Origin: Portulaca oleracea | Lineage: Eukaryota; Streptophyta; Magnoliopsida; Caryophyllales; Portulacaceae | Length of the DNA: 64,000 nucleotides | Assembly (NCBI GenBank): GCA_029582165.1 | Contig: CM055879.1 | Location: 33,316,830-33,380,829 of the forward strand | Direction of reading: 5' to 3' | In this document: positions 37,182 through 49,766 of the stretch, in pieces | How the letters are laid out: every line of letters starts with the position of its first letter | Numbering within the stretch: the first letter of the stretch is position 1 | Program-made: the position numbers and the translations under genes | Notes under the pieces: generated by a model | Databases searched by the model: none | What the model saw: only the letters and a program-made list of their open reading frames with translations | What the model was told of the DNA's origin: nothing

Positions 37182-40100
37182 CTACAGAACTTCAGTGTGT
37201 GGTACCACTTGACTTATTGCCCTCTTCACCTCAACTATACTCGCCTTCTTCCCATTCGCATTTTCCTTCACCTGCTCACACACAACCACACCAAAATCCA
37301 TCAGTCACACTCGTTCATTATAAATTTATTGTGAGACAGATTCTTTACAGGTAACCTTTTTGATATTTTACTATAATTAATAAGTGATATCAAAATGACT
37401 TTTTCTGTAGCTTAAATAAACTATTAATCACCATATATTTATAAATAGTTACCACAATATTATACCTCTTATGATAAATTTATGGTGAGACAATTTTACA
37501 TAAGAATTAAAGATTACCTTGGCCCTTAACTCGGCCAGAAACCAGCCATTATTGAAAGAAGACTGAACAGTGGTGACCTCCACGCGCATCTCTTTGAGAG
37601 TAAGCATGACATCCAGCAGCAGCCCTTCCTTGTAGGGACACTGTAGCTCCACCAAGGCATCACTCTCAATAATCGACACCTGCAGCATGTCCACCTCCCC
37701 TGCCGGCGGTGCTGTCGACGGCTCCACCGCGCGAGCCGCCCTGAGCCCACCACCGCCGCTGCCTCGGCCACCCTCGACCGCCCGGACCTTCCTCTTGTCG
37801 ACCCCCTTGGCAGCCTCTACAAGCCTCACGCGCTCAGCATCCATCTGCCTCTCACGCGCCTCCAGGTCCTGGATCTTCTTCCTCAGCTGCTTCACGTACT
37901 CGATCGTGTCCCCGAGGATGGACGCCTTGTCCATCTTGGTGACGAAGGGGACGAGCGACCGGAGGATGATGAACCGCTCGTTGAGCTTCTCCCGGCGACG
38001 GCGCTCGGCCAACACGTGGTTGGCCGAGAGCTCATCCTGGGGAGTCCCACCACCGCCCCGGCCCGGACGGGGCCCGCGAGGCGGGTCCCGGCTGAGCAAG
38101 GTGGCGGCTGCGGTGGTGTTGGTGGTGGACTTGGTGTGGAGGAAGGGGACGGTGAAGAGGATGTATTTGAGGAGCCACTGGGAGGTCCCCTCAGTCGGGT
38201 GGTGGTGGTGGTGGCAGCGGTGGTGGTCGGGTGTTGAGGACCACCGTGAGAAGGCGGAGTTGGGGGAGTAGGAGAGGTAGGAGGTGGCCGGAGTGGAGGA
38301 TTGGAATTGGAGGATGATGGAAACGGTTTGGGCGTAGTGGGTGTCCTCTTGGGATAGCTCCTCTTCTATTCCAGTTCCACTTCCTCCTGAAATAACCAAC
38401 AATAACGGTATTATTTAAGTATGAAAGTTTGGTCAATACATTTTTTATAATCAAGTTAATGAGACATTTAGAATATTATGGTAGCATTTTTTTTAGGGAA
38501 AAGAAAACTATTAAGTTAATGAGACATTTAGATTATTATGGTAGCATTTTTATAATTAAGCATATCAACATGTGCAAAGAACATAAGTTAATATTTTGTA
38601 AAAGTGATTTTTTATTAAATTTAATGATGGTAGTTTATATTATAAATTATTATATTTATGTTTGAAAGTTATTAATCAAAAAATTACAAAGTGATAGATA
38701 GCCACATATTGAGGAATGCGGATATAGTATAGACTCATTTGTAGATTGACTTGCAACCTATACCGTATGAAAACTGATTTCAAAATAATAATTTTGGTTT
38801 TGGTTTAGGTTTATAGTTCAAATTGGTGGGCGCGTATGTTTCGATCCATAAGGAAAAGTGCTCCTACCAATCCGAAGATTTGGGTTAGTGTCATATTGTT
38901 GGGTCTATCCAGACCAAACTCAGATAAACGATATAGCATTGAACTGCATGTGATTATATTAAAAGTTAGTTTCATGAATTTGAGAATGTTTACTACTTAA
39001 TTAATTGGGGAAATTGGAAAATATAATCCAAATTTTGGGGCATTGGAAAAAATAATCCGAACTTACAACTTTGTTCTGAATAAACTAAATTTTAACTTAT
39101 ATTATTTTTAGCATCCATTACCTAGTTAAACATATCCAAGAAATAACAGGCCTTGTGATGCATGGCAAATTTGCAATAAGCCAATAATGCACTGTGTGAA
39201 ATGGGTTGGAGAAAGGAAGAATTACTGAATTAGAATGAGGTCTTTTTGGGTGGTTTTCTTTGTTATGTTGACTTGCATTCCACAAGTTAGCTCCATTTAA
39301 CCAACACAAATCCTGCATATTTGTCTTCCACGCTCCTCCATTAATGGCAATACTAACTTTTCACAAACATGCTACACGCCATCCTTAACATCCCATTCTT
39401 CAAACTTCCTTTTATTTGGCATACACTTTGGCTACTACCACCTACACTACTTTTATCATTACACACTCCATTTCTTTACAAATAGTGAATTTTTTTATTT
39501 TTATAATCGATTCAGCAGAAATGATTTTTGATTTTCTTATGAAAGACATTTTACACTTTGCAAGTTTCTTCTTCTCTTGTGCTTGGTCTTTTGTTAAAAG
39601 GGGTGGAAATTCGGTGGCTCATAAGTTAACACTTAGCACATCTTCAGCATAATGTGATGGGAAAGATAATATGATTGTTTTTTTACACACACTTTGACCC
39701 ATTTAGATTAAAAATATGAATAATTTTGAATAAATTAAGTCAAATTTCTCCCAAACTCTTTAAAAGATTTAACCAATTTAAAGATCAACTTCTATTTTTA
39801 TATGTAAAAAACGTCCCAAAAAAATAAAATTAGAAAAAGAAAAAAAGTAGACTAAAGTGTGGAGATTCCTTATTGTCGTTACGCACCGAACCCTTTAATT
39901 CTCACAAAATTCCTTTTGTCATTTTGTTGCAAGTAATCCACTTTCTTCCCTTCACATTTAATTCCTGACCACCCAATTTGCTGTAGTCACTCCCTACTTC
40001 AATAATACACCATCACTTCCATTTTTAGAACTTATATTTTCTACCGCCGTTATTGTTAAGTGTTCACTAGTATCATTGATAGAATATGGAAAAATAATAC

Positions 40101-42663
40101 GAAATCTGTTGTTTAGAGTGGTAAGTTAGGTTTCATATCATTTGTCCTCTTTGAAATTGTGTAGTCAATGATTTGTTAAATAAAATTACTACTATTAAAT
40201 TTATAAAGAAAAATACTATTCTAAAAATATAATATTATATTTATTAATAAAATATTATATAAAAAATTATCAATAAACAAGTGACATTAAAAATTGTATC
40301 AATCCACTAAAAGGTAAATAATATGACACAGAGGGAGTAATAAGCATGCCCAAATAATAAATTAATGGCCGACAATAATTAAAACATGATTAATACTGAC
40401 CTGAATTAGGTAGCTGCAAGCCGTTACTGCTGAATAATAACGCCTGATCAGTGTGCTGGTGCAAGTGCGTAGTAGCGGGCCATCTCCGGGTCGACTCAAC
40501 CCCCCGGAACGAGTCAACTCGGAGCATCTGCCGGTGGTGGAAATCCGGGTCGAGGCTGTTGGAGGCGTCCTCGGGCGACCCGACCCGGATGTCCTCCGAC
40601 ATCTCGAGCTGCATGAGCTCGCTCTGCTCGGGCTGGTCAGCATGGACCGGGCCGGCCGCATTCACCTGGCCCAGTGAGGCCCGGCCCGTGTCGGCCTCGG
40701 ACTCGTCTTCGTCGTCTTCCTCCTCTTCGTCATCGTCTTCCTCTTCTCCGGCGGCGGCCGGCGGATTGGCGGCGCCGGCAAAGATGGACGGGACGAAACC
40801 GGGGCCGAAGTGGGAGCGGTTGTTGTTGGATGAGGAGGCAGCCGGGTTCGATGTCGAGTGCTCCGACAGGGCCGGCTTTGGCGGCGCAACTGGCGGCTGT
40901 TGGTGGTGATGGTCAATGAAAAATCCCTTGATTTGTTGAATAATAGAAGGATCCTCTTGAACCTGCCGTGTATTATGCATGTGTTCACGTGTTACATGCA
41001 ACCAAAAAAAATCAATAATCCGAAATTCTTTCTAACAATACATGGAAGTATAGGATATAACAATTGTATTCTTAAATTTGCAACTTAGAGATTAGTTTTA
41101 ATTGTTCCAAGATTATTTATAAATCGTTCGCAACTGACTATTCTATGGATAACAAGTAAAGTGAATAATGAGAGTTTTACTTAGTCTGTTACAGTTTAAG
41201 TTAAAAAAATAATCTTTTACGACTATGGCCGTGTTCTATACTGCGGTATTTCGCGGTGAGGTGTGGTGTAATTGTGGTGGGGTGTGGTGGAATTGTGGTA
41301 GGTTATTGGTATGTGGGGTAGCTGAGGAGAGAGAATGTAAAAAGTAGAGGAGAAAGAAAAGTGAGGAGAGAAAAAAGTAATGATTTGTGGTGAAATGTGG
41401 TGGCAAGAATCATGATCGCCAGAAACACCGCAGCCACAACCACAGTATAGAACACGGCCTATCTAAATTATGGACATAGTTAATGTAAAATGTGTATGGG
41501 AAAATTGTAAGAATTTTGTTATAAAATATTTTTGAAGTATTTTATGTCTTACTGTTGTTAAGTTTAACAGAAGGATATAATTAATTAGTTGTATAAGTAT
41601 AATAAAATATATAATATTTTATAAAATTATATTTTTTATGCATAATTTTTCAAATTCAAAAAAACATGTATGAAATGTGTATTTGAAGGATAAGGTTCAT
41701 TCAATTAAAATGTCAATAATTTCCGTGGAATGCTAAAGTTTCCAGTGGATGATTCAAAAAATATATCGATGCAACTATGTCCTTGCTGTTGTTTAGCATG
41801 CATATTTCTTATTTTCTCGGATTTACTTTCAATTTGTTTATCAGATATTACCCTTGAATAATATATACATACAATTTTAATATATTTTTTTACTTACTCT
41901 CTATCGATATATTTTTCTAAAAACTGAAATTCTATTATATCAAATATTCCCCTCCCCATGGCCCATTGGCCCCATGTTATGTAATTGCCTATTGCAAAAA
42001 AAAAAAAAAAAAAAAAAAAATTAAAAATTACCTTTTCAGTGAAGCCCAGTTCAACAACGCCACCCATGAGAGGAATGCATACCACAGTCTGCAAGCGCAA
42101 AGGATTATTAATTAGATGATTCCAGTCCGTTTAAGATTTAATTTAATTATTTACTTTTTGTTAATTAATCCCTCCTTAGCGAATTATGTGTTACTTATGG
42201 CATAATTCATAAAACTAAGAAAAATTTCAATTTACATTCATTTGCAATTTTGGAAATGAGAAAAGAGGTGAATAAAAAAGAAAAAAGTGAATAAACAAAA
42301 AAAATTGAAGAAAAAATGTACTTAATAAGGTTAGTGTGATAAATTAATAATTAATGTATTATTAAAATTGTAAGGTAACATATATTATTAAAAAAATAGT
42401 TAGTTAAAGTGACAGATGATATGAAAAGAAAGGAGTACTAGACAATGCAAATGTGGCAATCTTCAAAAGTTTAAAGGAGGATATATAGAAATTAAAGATA
42501 ATTGAGAATGAAGAATTTAATTACCTGTATGCGAGCACTCTGGAACAAGTGGAAATACAGTCATGCAACAACAACAAAGTTAATACAATCAGGCGTCATC
42601 CAAAAAAATAAAACAAACTGAGAATGAGCATATTCCCCTGTTTATGTGAGAACCTTAACTATT

Positions 42664-42707
<44 letters not shown>

Positions 42708-45700
42708 CTATTGACTAATCGATTAACAATTTTTGTTTCTTTACATAATGTCCTAACTATTTTAATTTTGATGAGATACATCAAAATAACCTTTAAACAT
42801 TAGGGTTTTTCCTTGTATTGACTTTTTTGCACTCTTATAAAAGTTGTATTACCTCATCAAATTGAATGAATTAAATGGTAAGATGATTAGAATTAATGAG
42901 ATAAACTGCTAATACCCTCCTTTCTTATATAGTCAAAAAGATGCCAATTTACAAGACTTTTTAAAAGCATATCTCGTCAATTTTACCCTCCTTCATATAG
43001 TCAAAAAGAAAACTGTGATTTCAATCATATTTCACAATATCACAATAATTGAATTACTGGAGTACTTATTATTTATTAATCTCTCATTCTTGGTCTTTTT
43101 ATCTATCAAAATTTTGTGTAAATTATAAAAATTTTAACTATTAATTTCTTAACATTTATAGTAACATGTTATATGAAATTGTTATCGTTACATTCGTTAT
43201 GAAAAATACTAATCCGTATCAAATAATGATATAATGCAATCATTTTTGGTACAATATTGGACGTTGAAAATCTATAATAAAGTCAAAAGTAATTAAGATA
43301 AAATAAAAAAAAGATGGGGTTTTAGGCCCTGTTTTTTTTTTATTTTATGGTATGGTTGCGGTGTGGTGGAATGTGGAAAGTTGTGATGGAAATAATGGAA
43401 GGTGAGTTAATATATTTTAATTTAAAAATAATGGTAGGTGGAAATAAAGTGAAAATTTTGATTTTGATTTTCACTTTTAATAAAAAGGGAAATGAAAAGT
43501 TATGGTAAACTATGGTGAAAAATGAAAATTTACGGTGATATGTGGAACCGCAAACGATTTTACCACATAAAAGAACGGGGCTAAGTTGTTTTCAAGGGGC
43601 TGAATAGTGGTAATTATTAAAGACAGGGAAAATTAATAGAGAAGGGGATACCTTGGCAAGAATAGCTCTAGAAAATAGAGAGCTGTCAACCTCATTTGCA
43701 CCAGAGAGCCATACATGCTGGCATTTTGCATACGCCTTTCCCGGTAACCTAATCAATATATATTGCAAACCCTAGTAAGTTAGGGTTACTCTCTGTAATT
43801 CAATGCATGCAATCAACTGTAAATATATTCTATTTAGGCATCGTTTTTTTTATGCGTTAACGCACCCAAACATAACGCAAATTATCATCACTTTTTAACC
43901 ATTTCCAATGCAACTAAACGTAACGCAACGCACAAAAGAATGATGTCTTATATTGTCGATTACGTAACTTAATTCACCCTTTTAATTAGTTGGAACATGC
44001 TTGTGCTTCCTTCTTATAGGGAAAATTTAAATAAATACTCCTAATAAAATAGTAACACTTGTATACAACTTGTTGCACTTGTACCTATAAAACTGTTTTA
44101 AGTGTGCATGCTCAAATAAATATTTTAAACTAACAAATATTAATTCAATGTCACCCATTCTTTTTTATCTATCGTCCAAATTTCTGTGTAGAAGAAGTTT
44201 AATTATTAGTATTTTAATTTGTATAATAATTCATCCTATAAAATTGATGTCATTAAATTATAATAAAAAATACTATTAAAATCAAAATAATATTATATAT
44301 TTTTATAAAAATTTTATATGAAAAATTATTAATTAAAAATTAACTTCAAAAAGTAAATGATAAATAAAAAATATAAAAAAATTATTCAATTCATATACTG
44401 TTCTACATCATATCACACTATTCCATCCATCCTCTCAGAATTAAAAGTGGATCTCTTTGCCACAGGCTTTTCTTTATTTGCAAGACTCAAACTTAAATCC
44501 TTACTTAGAGTGTAAGGCCCTGTTCTTTCATACAATGTGGTGTGATACCGTACCACAACTCACTGTACTACTTAATATTTTTCCACATTTCACCAGACAT
44601 TATTATAATCATTACCAATATATCTTCTTATTTTTTTCTCTCCTCACTTTTCTCTTCTACTTTTTACATTCTTTCTCCTCACCTACCATACTACTACAAC
44701 TCACCACATTTTGCCACACTTTTACCACACTTTTCAATTATTTCACCGCACCGCGCCATCACGACTTTCCATCGACAGCACTAAATAACGTGGCCCAAGT
44801 GTTATACGGCTTGAATGTCAAACTATGTTGTTATATATATTTATGTTTATTATACTTGCTCGATCTATGTACTAATCCTTGAAAGTTGAAATGTAGGTAT
44901 ATATTAAGGACGTATTTTTCATGAATGAATGTTGAAAAGGGACGAGAAGAGATGAATCAAAGGTGGAAGATGTTGTGTAATTAGTTGTATAATAATAGCG
45001 GTAGCTTAAAGTGGTAGGTTTACTCACCTATCCATTTCAGCTGACTTCAAAGGGCAAAGTATTTAAAGAGTGTTCATGGTTTTGGTCTTCCCACTAAACT
45101 GTACTACTCACTCCTCTCTCTCCCAAAAAAAGAACATCTTATTACCAATTCCAATCTCTCTCTAAATGATGAAGTGAGAGAGTAATTGTGAGCTTGAAAT
45201 GCAAGCAAAAACTAAGTCCAACTACACACCAAAGAAAAAAGGAGTAATAACTGTATGACTTATTTAGATGATAGACTCTTAGGGGAAGAGAGAGAGAGAG
45301 AGGATGAGAGATGTTGGTAAATGCATGTAGCGCTGATAAATATTCGGGTCCAAGTAAATTAAATTTTGGGTCGGATAAATTTGGACGATGTCAAAATTTA
45401 GATGAAAAATTCATGCCCGGACCCCCGGTTTGATTTCGGGTCCGGGTCGGACAATCCGGACGGAACTAAATTCAGGTTATAATTAGGTTCGGACAATAGA
45501 AAAAGAGATTTTATGTCCGAATATTCGGTGAATTAAGTTAGTATCGAAATTTGGACGAAAAATCTATGTCCAAACCTGCTTTTTTCTGGGTCGGACAATT
45601 CAGATATTCCAAGTGGGGCAAAAGTTTACCAACTCTATATGCATGTATGTTATAATGTTATATTATGGTGACTTATAATAGAAATATGGTTGAGAAATGT

Positions 45701-48500
45701 GCATGCCTCAAATAGTTGTCATTGTGCACAATTAGGGCAAGCATTGAATTTTCACTAGATCTCCCGAAGGCCTCACTCACCTAAGAGTAATTACAAAAGC
45801 AATCATTCACCCTCCCCCGTATCACTACATACACAACTATACTAGCTAATGCTTTTCTTTTCTTTTTCTTTTCCCTAGTTTAGCTTTAACTTAATTACCA
45901 TGCATATAGTTGATACCAATTTCGTGTTTTTTTACCCTATTGTTGCTGTTATTTGATCTACTTTTAGATAACCCTTTCTTAAAAGTACTCTTTTTCTAAT
46001 TCTGTTGCATAAAACAAGCAAGAAAACGTTTTCTATAGGAATATGAGATTGCTTTTACTGAAATTTAGTTACAATTGTTAGGGTTCTTTTGCCGATAAAA
46101 TTGCAACTTACTATACCTAATAGAAAGCCTGTAAGAAAATTATAAACAGTAATCATCATGATAAAAGTGTTCAGATGATTGATTGTAATACTCTCTCCAT
46201 TCCATATTAATTATCGTTTTAAAAAATTATGCAGTCAAACATTAAAATTTTTGACTGTAAGTTTACTTAAAAATTATAATCAAAGAATGATATCGAAGAT
46301 CGTGACAGTCAACAAAATGATAATTAATATGAAATGAAGGGAGTATTATATTCTTCAATTTAATTCTCTCGAACTAATGCATATGATAACAATTATAATC
46401 ACTTGTACAATAGTATAAACTAATGTACGTACTAGTGGTTTATTTCACCCTAGCTAGTTATACACCTATTATGAATGAAGGGACATTATTGAACGTCCAA
46501 GAAAGCATGCACGGTAAAAAAGAATGATTTCAATATATGGAGTAACTTTATATAGTGGAGCATATAAGCATTAAAATCAATCAACAACGAAGAAGTGGTA
46601 AAAAAGAGACAGGAGGTAAGAAAAGAAAGGGTATAGCCGTGTAGCTAATTGGAGATCGATGTAAACATGCACATAGATTCAATTACTTAATAGCTAGGGT
46701 TTTAGTTAATTAATTAAATATTCCCACCGCTCTATATTAATTGTCATAATTTTAATTTTTATGGTTTCCATTGTTACTCTTTGATTGATATTTTCTTATA
46801 TAATATGTTATTAACAATTGCAATATTATACTTTTATGATTGTATCTTTTTATTACGAATTTACTAGTATTAATTTTATGTAGTAACTCGTTGTATATAT
46901 TGAGAAATTTATGGTCGAAGTTTTTGAAATTTAACTGCATGATTTTCAAAAACGACAGTTAATATGGAACGAAGAGAGTACTTATAGGCTGGCTCCTTTA
47001 AATTTTCCTAAATTCTTGCTTGCATGAGTCTCTCATTTCATTACATGAAGTGTACAAAACATAGGATTGTTAGCTTCAACTCTGTTTGAAACTTTGAATA
47101 ATCGAAAAAAAGAATAATAAAGAACGTGAATATGTATGTGGACTTACCCAACCCCGGGAGGAAAGGAGAAAGAGACACACATGAGATAGAACCACTCGGA
47201 CTCGGTCAAGTCCTCCGGCGATAAGGCGGCACACGGCCTGCGAGCCGGTGGCTGGCTCGATTCTCCGGCGGACAACGAGTCGTACAACTCTCTTAATTGT
47301 TGGCTCCTTTGAAGGGATGCCTCCTCGGCGCTTACCTCCATTGGTTGGACCGTCTTCCTCGTCTTTATTGCGCCATTGTAGTACCCATCGTCCCATGCTA
47401 ACACCCTAATTCATGCATGAAATAATAATATCATTAAATTCACTATAATATATATGATGTGATCTTAAATAATGTGATAAATTAATTAGTTTGGTGTTGG
47501 TTTGGATATTGAGAGTGATGGATATTCCATGCACAAATTAAAATGTTATCCATACAAACAAGTGAATTGTTGTAAATACTAAAGAAAATGATTTGATTGA
47601 AACCATGTGTTATAAAGACAAACGAAAGCGAGTCTATTACTAAATGGAAATAAAGACCAAGTATAATTTAAACTAAAATGATAGGAGTCTTGGGGAAAGA
47701 CACATATTAAGTGTCTTACTTTATCATTAAAATTATATTATTGTATATTAAAATGAGATTAAATGATATGATTGAATTTTATAACTATATTATGACATTT
47801 AAATTACATAAAGTTATACTTTCATCCATTATTTTTTATATTTCAAAAAAACACTCAAAATAAGCTTAATGGAAGGGGTTTGTTCGATTAGGGTATCATT
47901 TGTGTTCGTTAACACGACCTACGCATCTGGGGTTACTTATAATTGATAATTAATACATACTATTAAAAAATTTAGTGTCAAAAATCATAAGAAATACAAA
48001 TTTGATAAAGGATAAGACACATAAAAACTATCTTGGGCTAAAATAAAAAAAATTATTTAATATTATTGATAAAGAAACTTTCTATCACTAGATTAATGTG
48101 TCATGAAAACATTGTCTTCAATCAAGAAAAAATTGCAAGAACCATAGTAACAAATTCTAGCAAAACTCATCCTAGCTTCTATTTTTTTTTAATAGAAAAT
48201 AAACTTTCATATGTACATATGTACACTAACTCTAAGAATTTAAGAGCATTTCTTTCACGAATATTGCAAAATTAAGATTAAAAAAAAAGAAGCAGCATAA
48301 AGACGGAGATGAAAAAAATGAATCATAAAGACATGAATTTGAAAGATTTGAAAAAGAAAAAGCGATGAGGATGATAAATAAATGAAAGGAAAATACCCTT
48401 GTTGAGGACAGAATCTCCAGAAAAGGCTGTACGTCCATTGAACTGCTTGCACAGCTGACTGCAACATCTGCTGTAATCTGCTCCCATTTGGAGCTCCCAT
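37182..48500 (-). CDS. TT8: bHLH transcription factor, TT8/AN1 type (flavonoid pathway regulator)
   Basis: bHLH subunit of MYB-bHLH-WD40 complexes that activate late anthocyanin/proanthocyanidin genes. Exons (minus strand): 48500-48397, 47405-47148, 43748-43652, 42540-42526, 42088-42032, 40962-40401, 38386-37518, 37271-37182; 683 residues, similar to petunia AN1 and longer than Arabidopsis TT8. N-terminal MYB-binding bHLH-MYC_N domain (1-200) contains [32 protein letters not shown] and [17 protein letters not shown]. An acidic run lies at about 249-268. A His/Pro-rich segment is followed by the DNA-binding domain ([16 protein letters not shown] from residue 488, with the H, E and R that read the E-box), then a helix-loop-helix, and an ACT-like C-terminus ([17 protein letters not shown]). 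Exon 4 is a 15-nt microexon coding SARIQ. Exons 6 and 7 are strikingly GC-rich in AT-rich surroundings. The intron before exon 3 (3.4 kb) is packed with MITEs. TT8 versus GL3/EGL3 type is judged from [20 protein letters not shown] and the C-terminus. Confidence 0.93.
38453..38555. repeat. Tandem duplication in TT8 intron 6
   Basis: Two near-identical copies of a roughly 39-bp unit (AAGTTAATGAGACATTTAGA at both starts), period about 62-66 bp, just upstream of exon 7 in the gene's direction. Confidence 0.85.
41227..41459. mobile_element. Harbinger-like MITE in TT8 intron 5, perfect ends
   Basis: Starts GGCCGTGTTCTATACTG and ends CAGTATAGAACACGGCC, a perfect 17-bp inverted repeat, with TAT on both sides as a 3-bp target duplication. 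Interior full of TGTGGTGGAATTGTGG. The best-preserved copy of this family in the window. Confidence 0.85.
42669..42703. repeat. (AT)n microsatellite in TT8 intron 3
   Basis: About 35 bp of uninterrupted TA dinucleotides between exons 3 and 4. Confidence 0.95.
43325..43581. mobile_element. Harbinger-like MITE in TT8 intron 3
   Basis: Left GGCCCTGTTTTTTTTTTATT, right CATAAAAGAACGGGGC; interior with GCGGTGTGGTGGAATGTGG. Flanks are TTA and TAA, mirrored instead of directly repeated, so the exact border is uncertain. Ends about 70 bp from exon 3. Confidence 0.7.
44516..44796. mobile_element. Harbinger-like MITE in TT8 intron 2
   Basis: Begins GGCCCTGTTCTTTCATAC after TAA; the interior has the reverse-orientation ACTCACCACATTTTGCCACA motif. 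The right end near 44796 (GTGGCCC) is degenerate. Confidence 0.55.
45328..45637. mobile_element. hAT-like MITE in TT8 intron 2
   Basis: Left TAGCGCTGATAAATATTCGGG in two parts (TAGCGCTGATAAA, TATTCGGG); right AAAGTTTACCAACTCTA. Flanking octamers AATGCATG and TATGCATG match at 7 of 8, the size of a hAT target duplication. The interior has the GGGTCCGGGTCGGACAAT motif of the family. Confidence 0.75.
46191..46343. mobile_element. Stowaway MITE, 153 bp, TA target site
   Basis: CTCTCTCCATTCCATATTAA at the left and TTAATATGAAATGAAGGGAG at the right are inverted repeats beginning with the CTCYCTCC hallmark, flanked on both sides by TA. TT8 intron 2. Confidence 0.85.
46721..46978. mobile_element. 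Stowaway-like MITE, older copy
   Basis: Left TATATTAATTGTCATAATTTT-like arm preceded by TTCCCACCGCTC, right AACTGTCGTTTTTG-type arm ending GGAACGAAGAGAG then TA. Same design as 46191-46343 but more diverged; TT8 intron 2. Confidence 0.65.
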
Positions 48501-48726
48501 TAATTCTCTCTCTCTCTCCCTCTTTCTTTTTCTTTTTTTATTTAGGTTATCTTTTTCAACTTTTTTTTTTTTTGAAAAAAAAAGCTACAACAAAATTAGA
48601 CCTGAAGGAGCAAAATGTTGAAGGTAAGAAAGAAGGGAGGAGTGTACGAATGGATGAATTACTCAGAGAGAGAAAAAAAGGAAGAGAGAAGAAATTAAGA
48701 GAGAATGAAGAAATAAATTTGAGGAA

Positions 48727-48729
<3 letters not shown>

Positions 48730-48799
<70 letters not shown>
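48730..48799. repeat. (GA)35 / (CT)35 run upstream of the TT8-type start codon
   Basis: Seventy bases of uninterrupted GA on the plus strand, i.e. CT on the coding strand, ending about 230 bp upstream of the ATG at 48500. Shorter GA motifs surround it. Long CT tracts are frequent in plant promoters and leaders and bind GAGA-type BBR/BPC proteins; whether this one is in the leader or promoter is unknown. Confidence 0.9.
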
Positions 48800-48804
<5 letters not shown>

Positions 48805-48920
48805 AGGTGATCAGAAAAGGTAGTTATGAGATGAGTTTGATGATCAAGTAAGCTCTCAATTTGATGACATATAATCCCTCCCCCTTTCCCCGCCAAAATA
48901 ACTAAAACATTCTATCCTCT

Positions 48921-49150
48921 GGTCTTTTCTACGGTTGGCAAACTGCGGTGCCACAACCTACCGCAATTTGCCACAACCCACCACATTTTATCGCAAATCA
49001 TTATTTTTCTCTCTCCTCACTTTTCTCCTCTACTTTTTACATTCTCTCTCCTCACCTACCCCACATACCAATAGCCTACCACAATTTCACTGCAATTCCA
49101 CCACACCTCACTATACCATTACGGAAAATACCGTATAAAAGAACAGGGCC
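48921..49150. mobile_element. Harbinger-like MITE in the TT8 upstream region
   Basis: Left GGTCTTTTCTACGGTTGGCA, right CCGTATAAAAGAACAGGGCC; interior CCACAACCCACCACATTTTA, reverse orientation relative to 41227-41459. Sits 420-650 bp upstream of the start codon. Confidence 0.7.
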
Positions 49151-49477
49151 TCAGTCCATTATTATTCTTTTTGTACCCAACACGTAAACTACGTACGTAT
49201 ATATATATATGCATTTACATTAGAATGTATATTTATACTACAATTGGATGTTAAAAAAATGAAGAGAGAGAGAGAGAGAGAGTACAAGGCAAAGTAGAGT
49301 TTGTGTCTGGAAATAAGATTCAAGTACTTGTCAGTTGTAGTTTCAGCTAATCTGCTGCCTTCATTCTCCCAATTATTGGAGGTGAGGTTTTTTTTTGAGC
49401 CAGGTAAATTTACAAAACGAGGTAAATGATAGGTAACAAATTATCCATGACAAACATTATCAATTCAATCCCACAGT

Positions 49478-49766
49478 TAGAGTTAGTAAAAGTTCGGATC
49501 TGGGTAGTTTTGGGTTCGGACAAATCGAATGATGCCCGATATCATCTTTTATCGTGTATTTTCCGAGTTGGATAAATAGGATAAACATAAATTTGAGCCT
49601 AAATTGATCAGTAGGTCCAGATAATAAAAATTTGAAAAAAAAAATTGTGTTTGAATTTTTGGTCAAATAAGTTAGTGTCTAAATTTGGACAAAATTCTAT
49701 AACTATACCCAGTTATTTATGGGTCGGACAAATCCAGATTATCGAGAGAGATTTTTGCTAGCCCTG
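49478..49766. mobile_element. hAT-like MITE
   Basis: Left TAGAGTTAGTAAAAGTTCGG, right GAGATTTTTGCTAGCCCTG, inverted repeats; flanking octamers match at about 6 of 8. Interior with GGGTCGGACAAATC. Confidence 0.6.

Noticed and set aside
37687..38271. 194-residue open frame on the plus strand opposite TT8 exon 7
   Set aside because: Arg/Ser/Pro-rich shadow of a GC-rich exon; the minus-strand frame has a clear bHLH domain.
40451..40909. 152-residue open frame on the plus strand opposite TT8 exon 6
   Set aside because: Low-complexity Ser run is the complement of the acidic run in the real protein; no domain.
44457..44882. 141-residue open frame in TT8 intron 2
   Set aside because: Lies almost wholly in a Harbinger-like MITE and has no recognisable domain.
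48488..48823. 111-residue open frame ending in repeated Arg-Glu
   Set aside because: Created by the GA microsatellite upstream of TT8.
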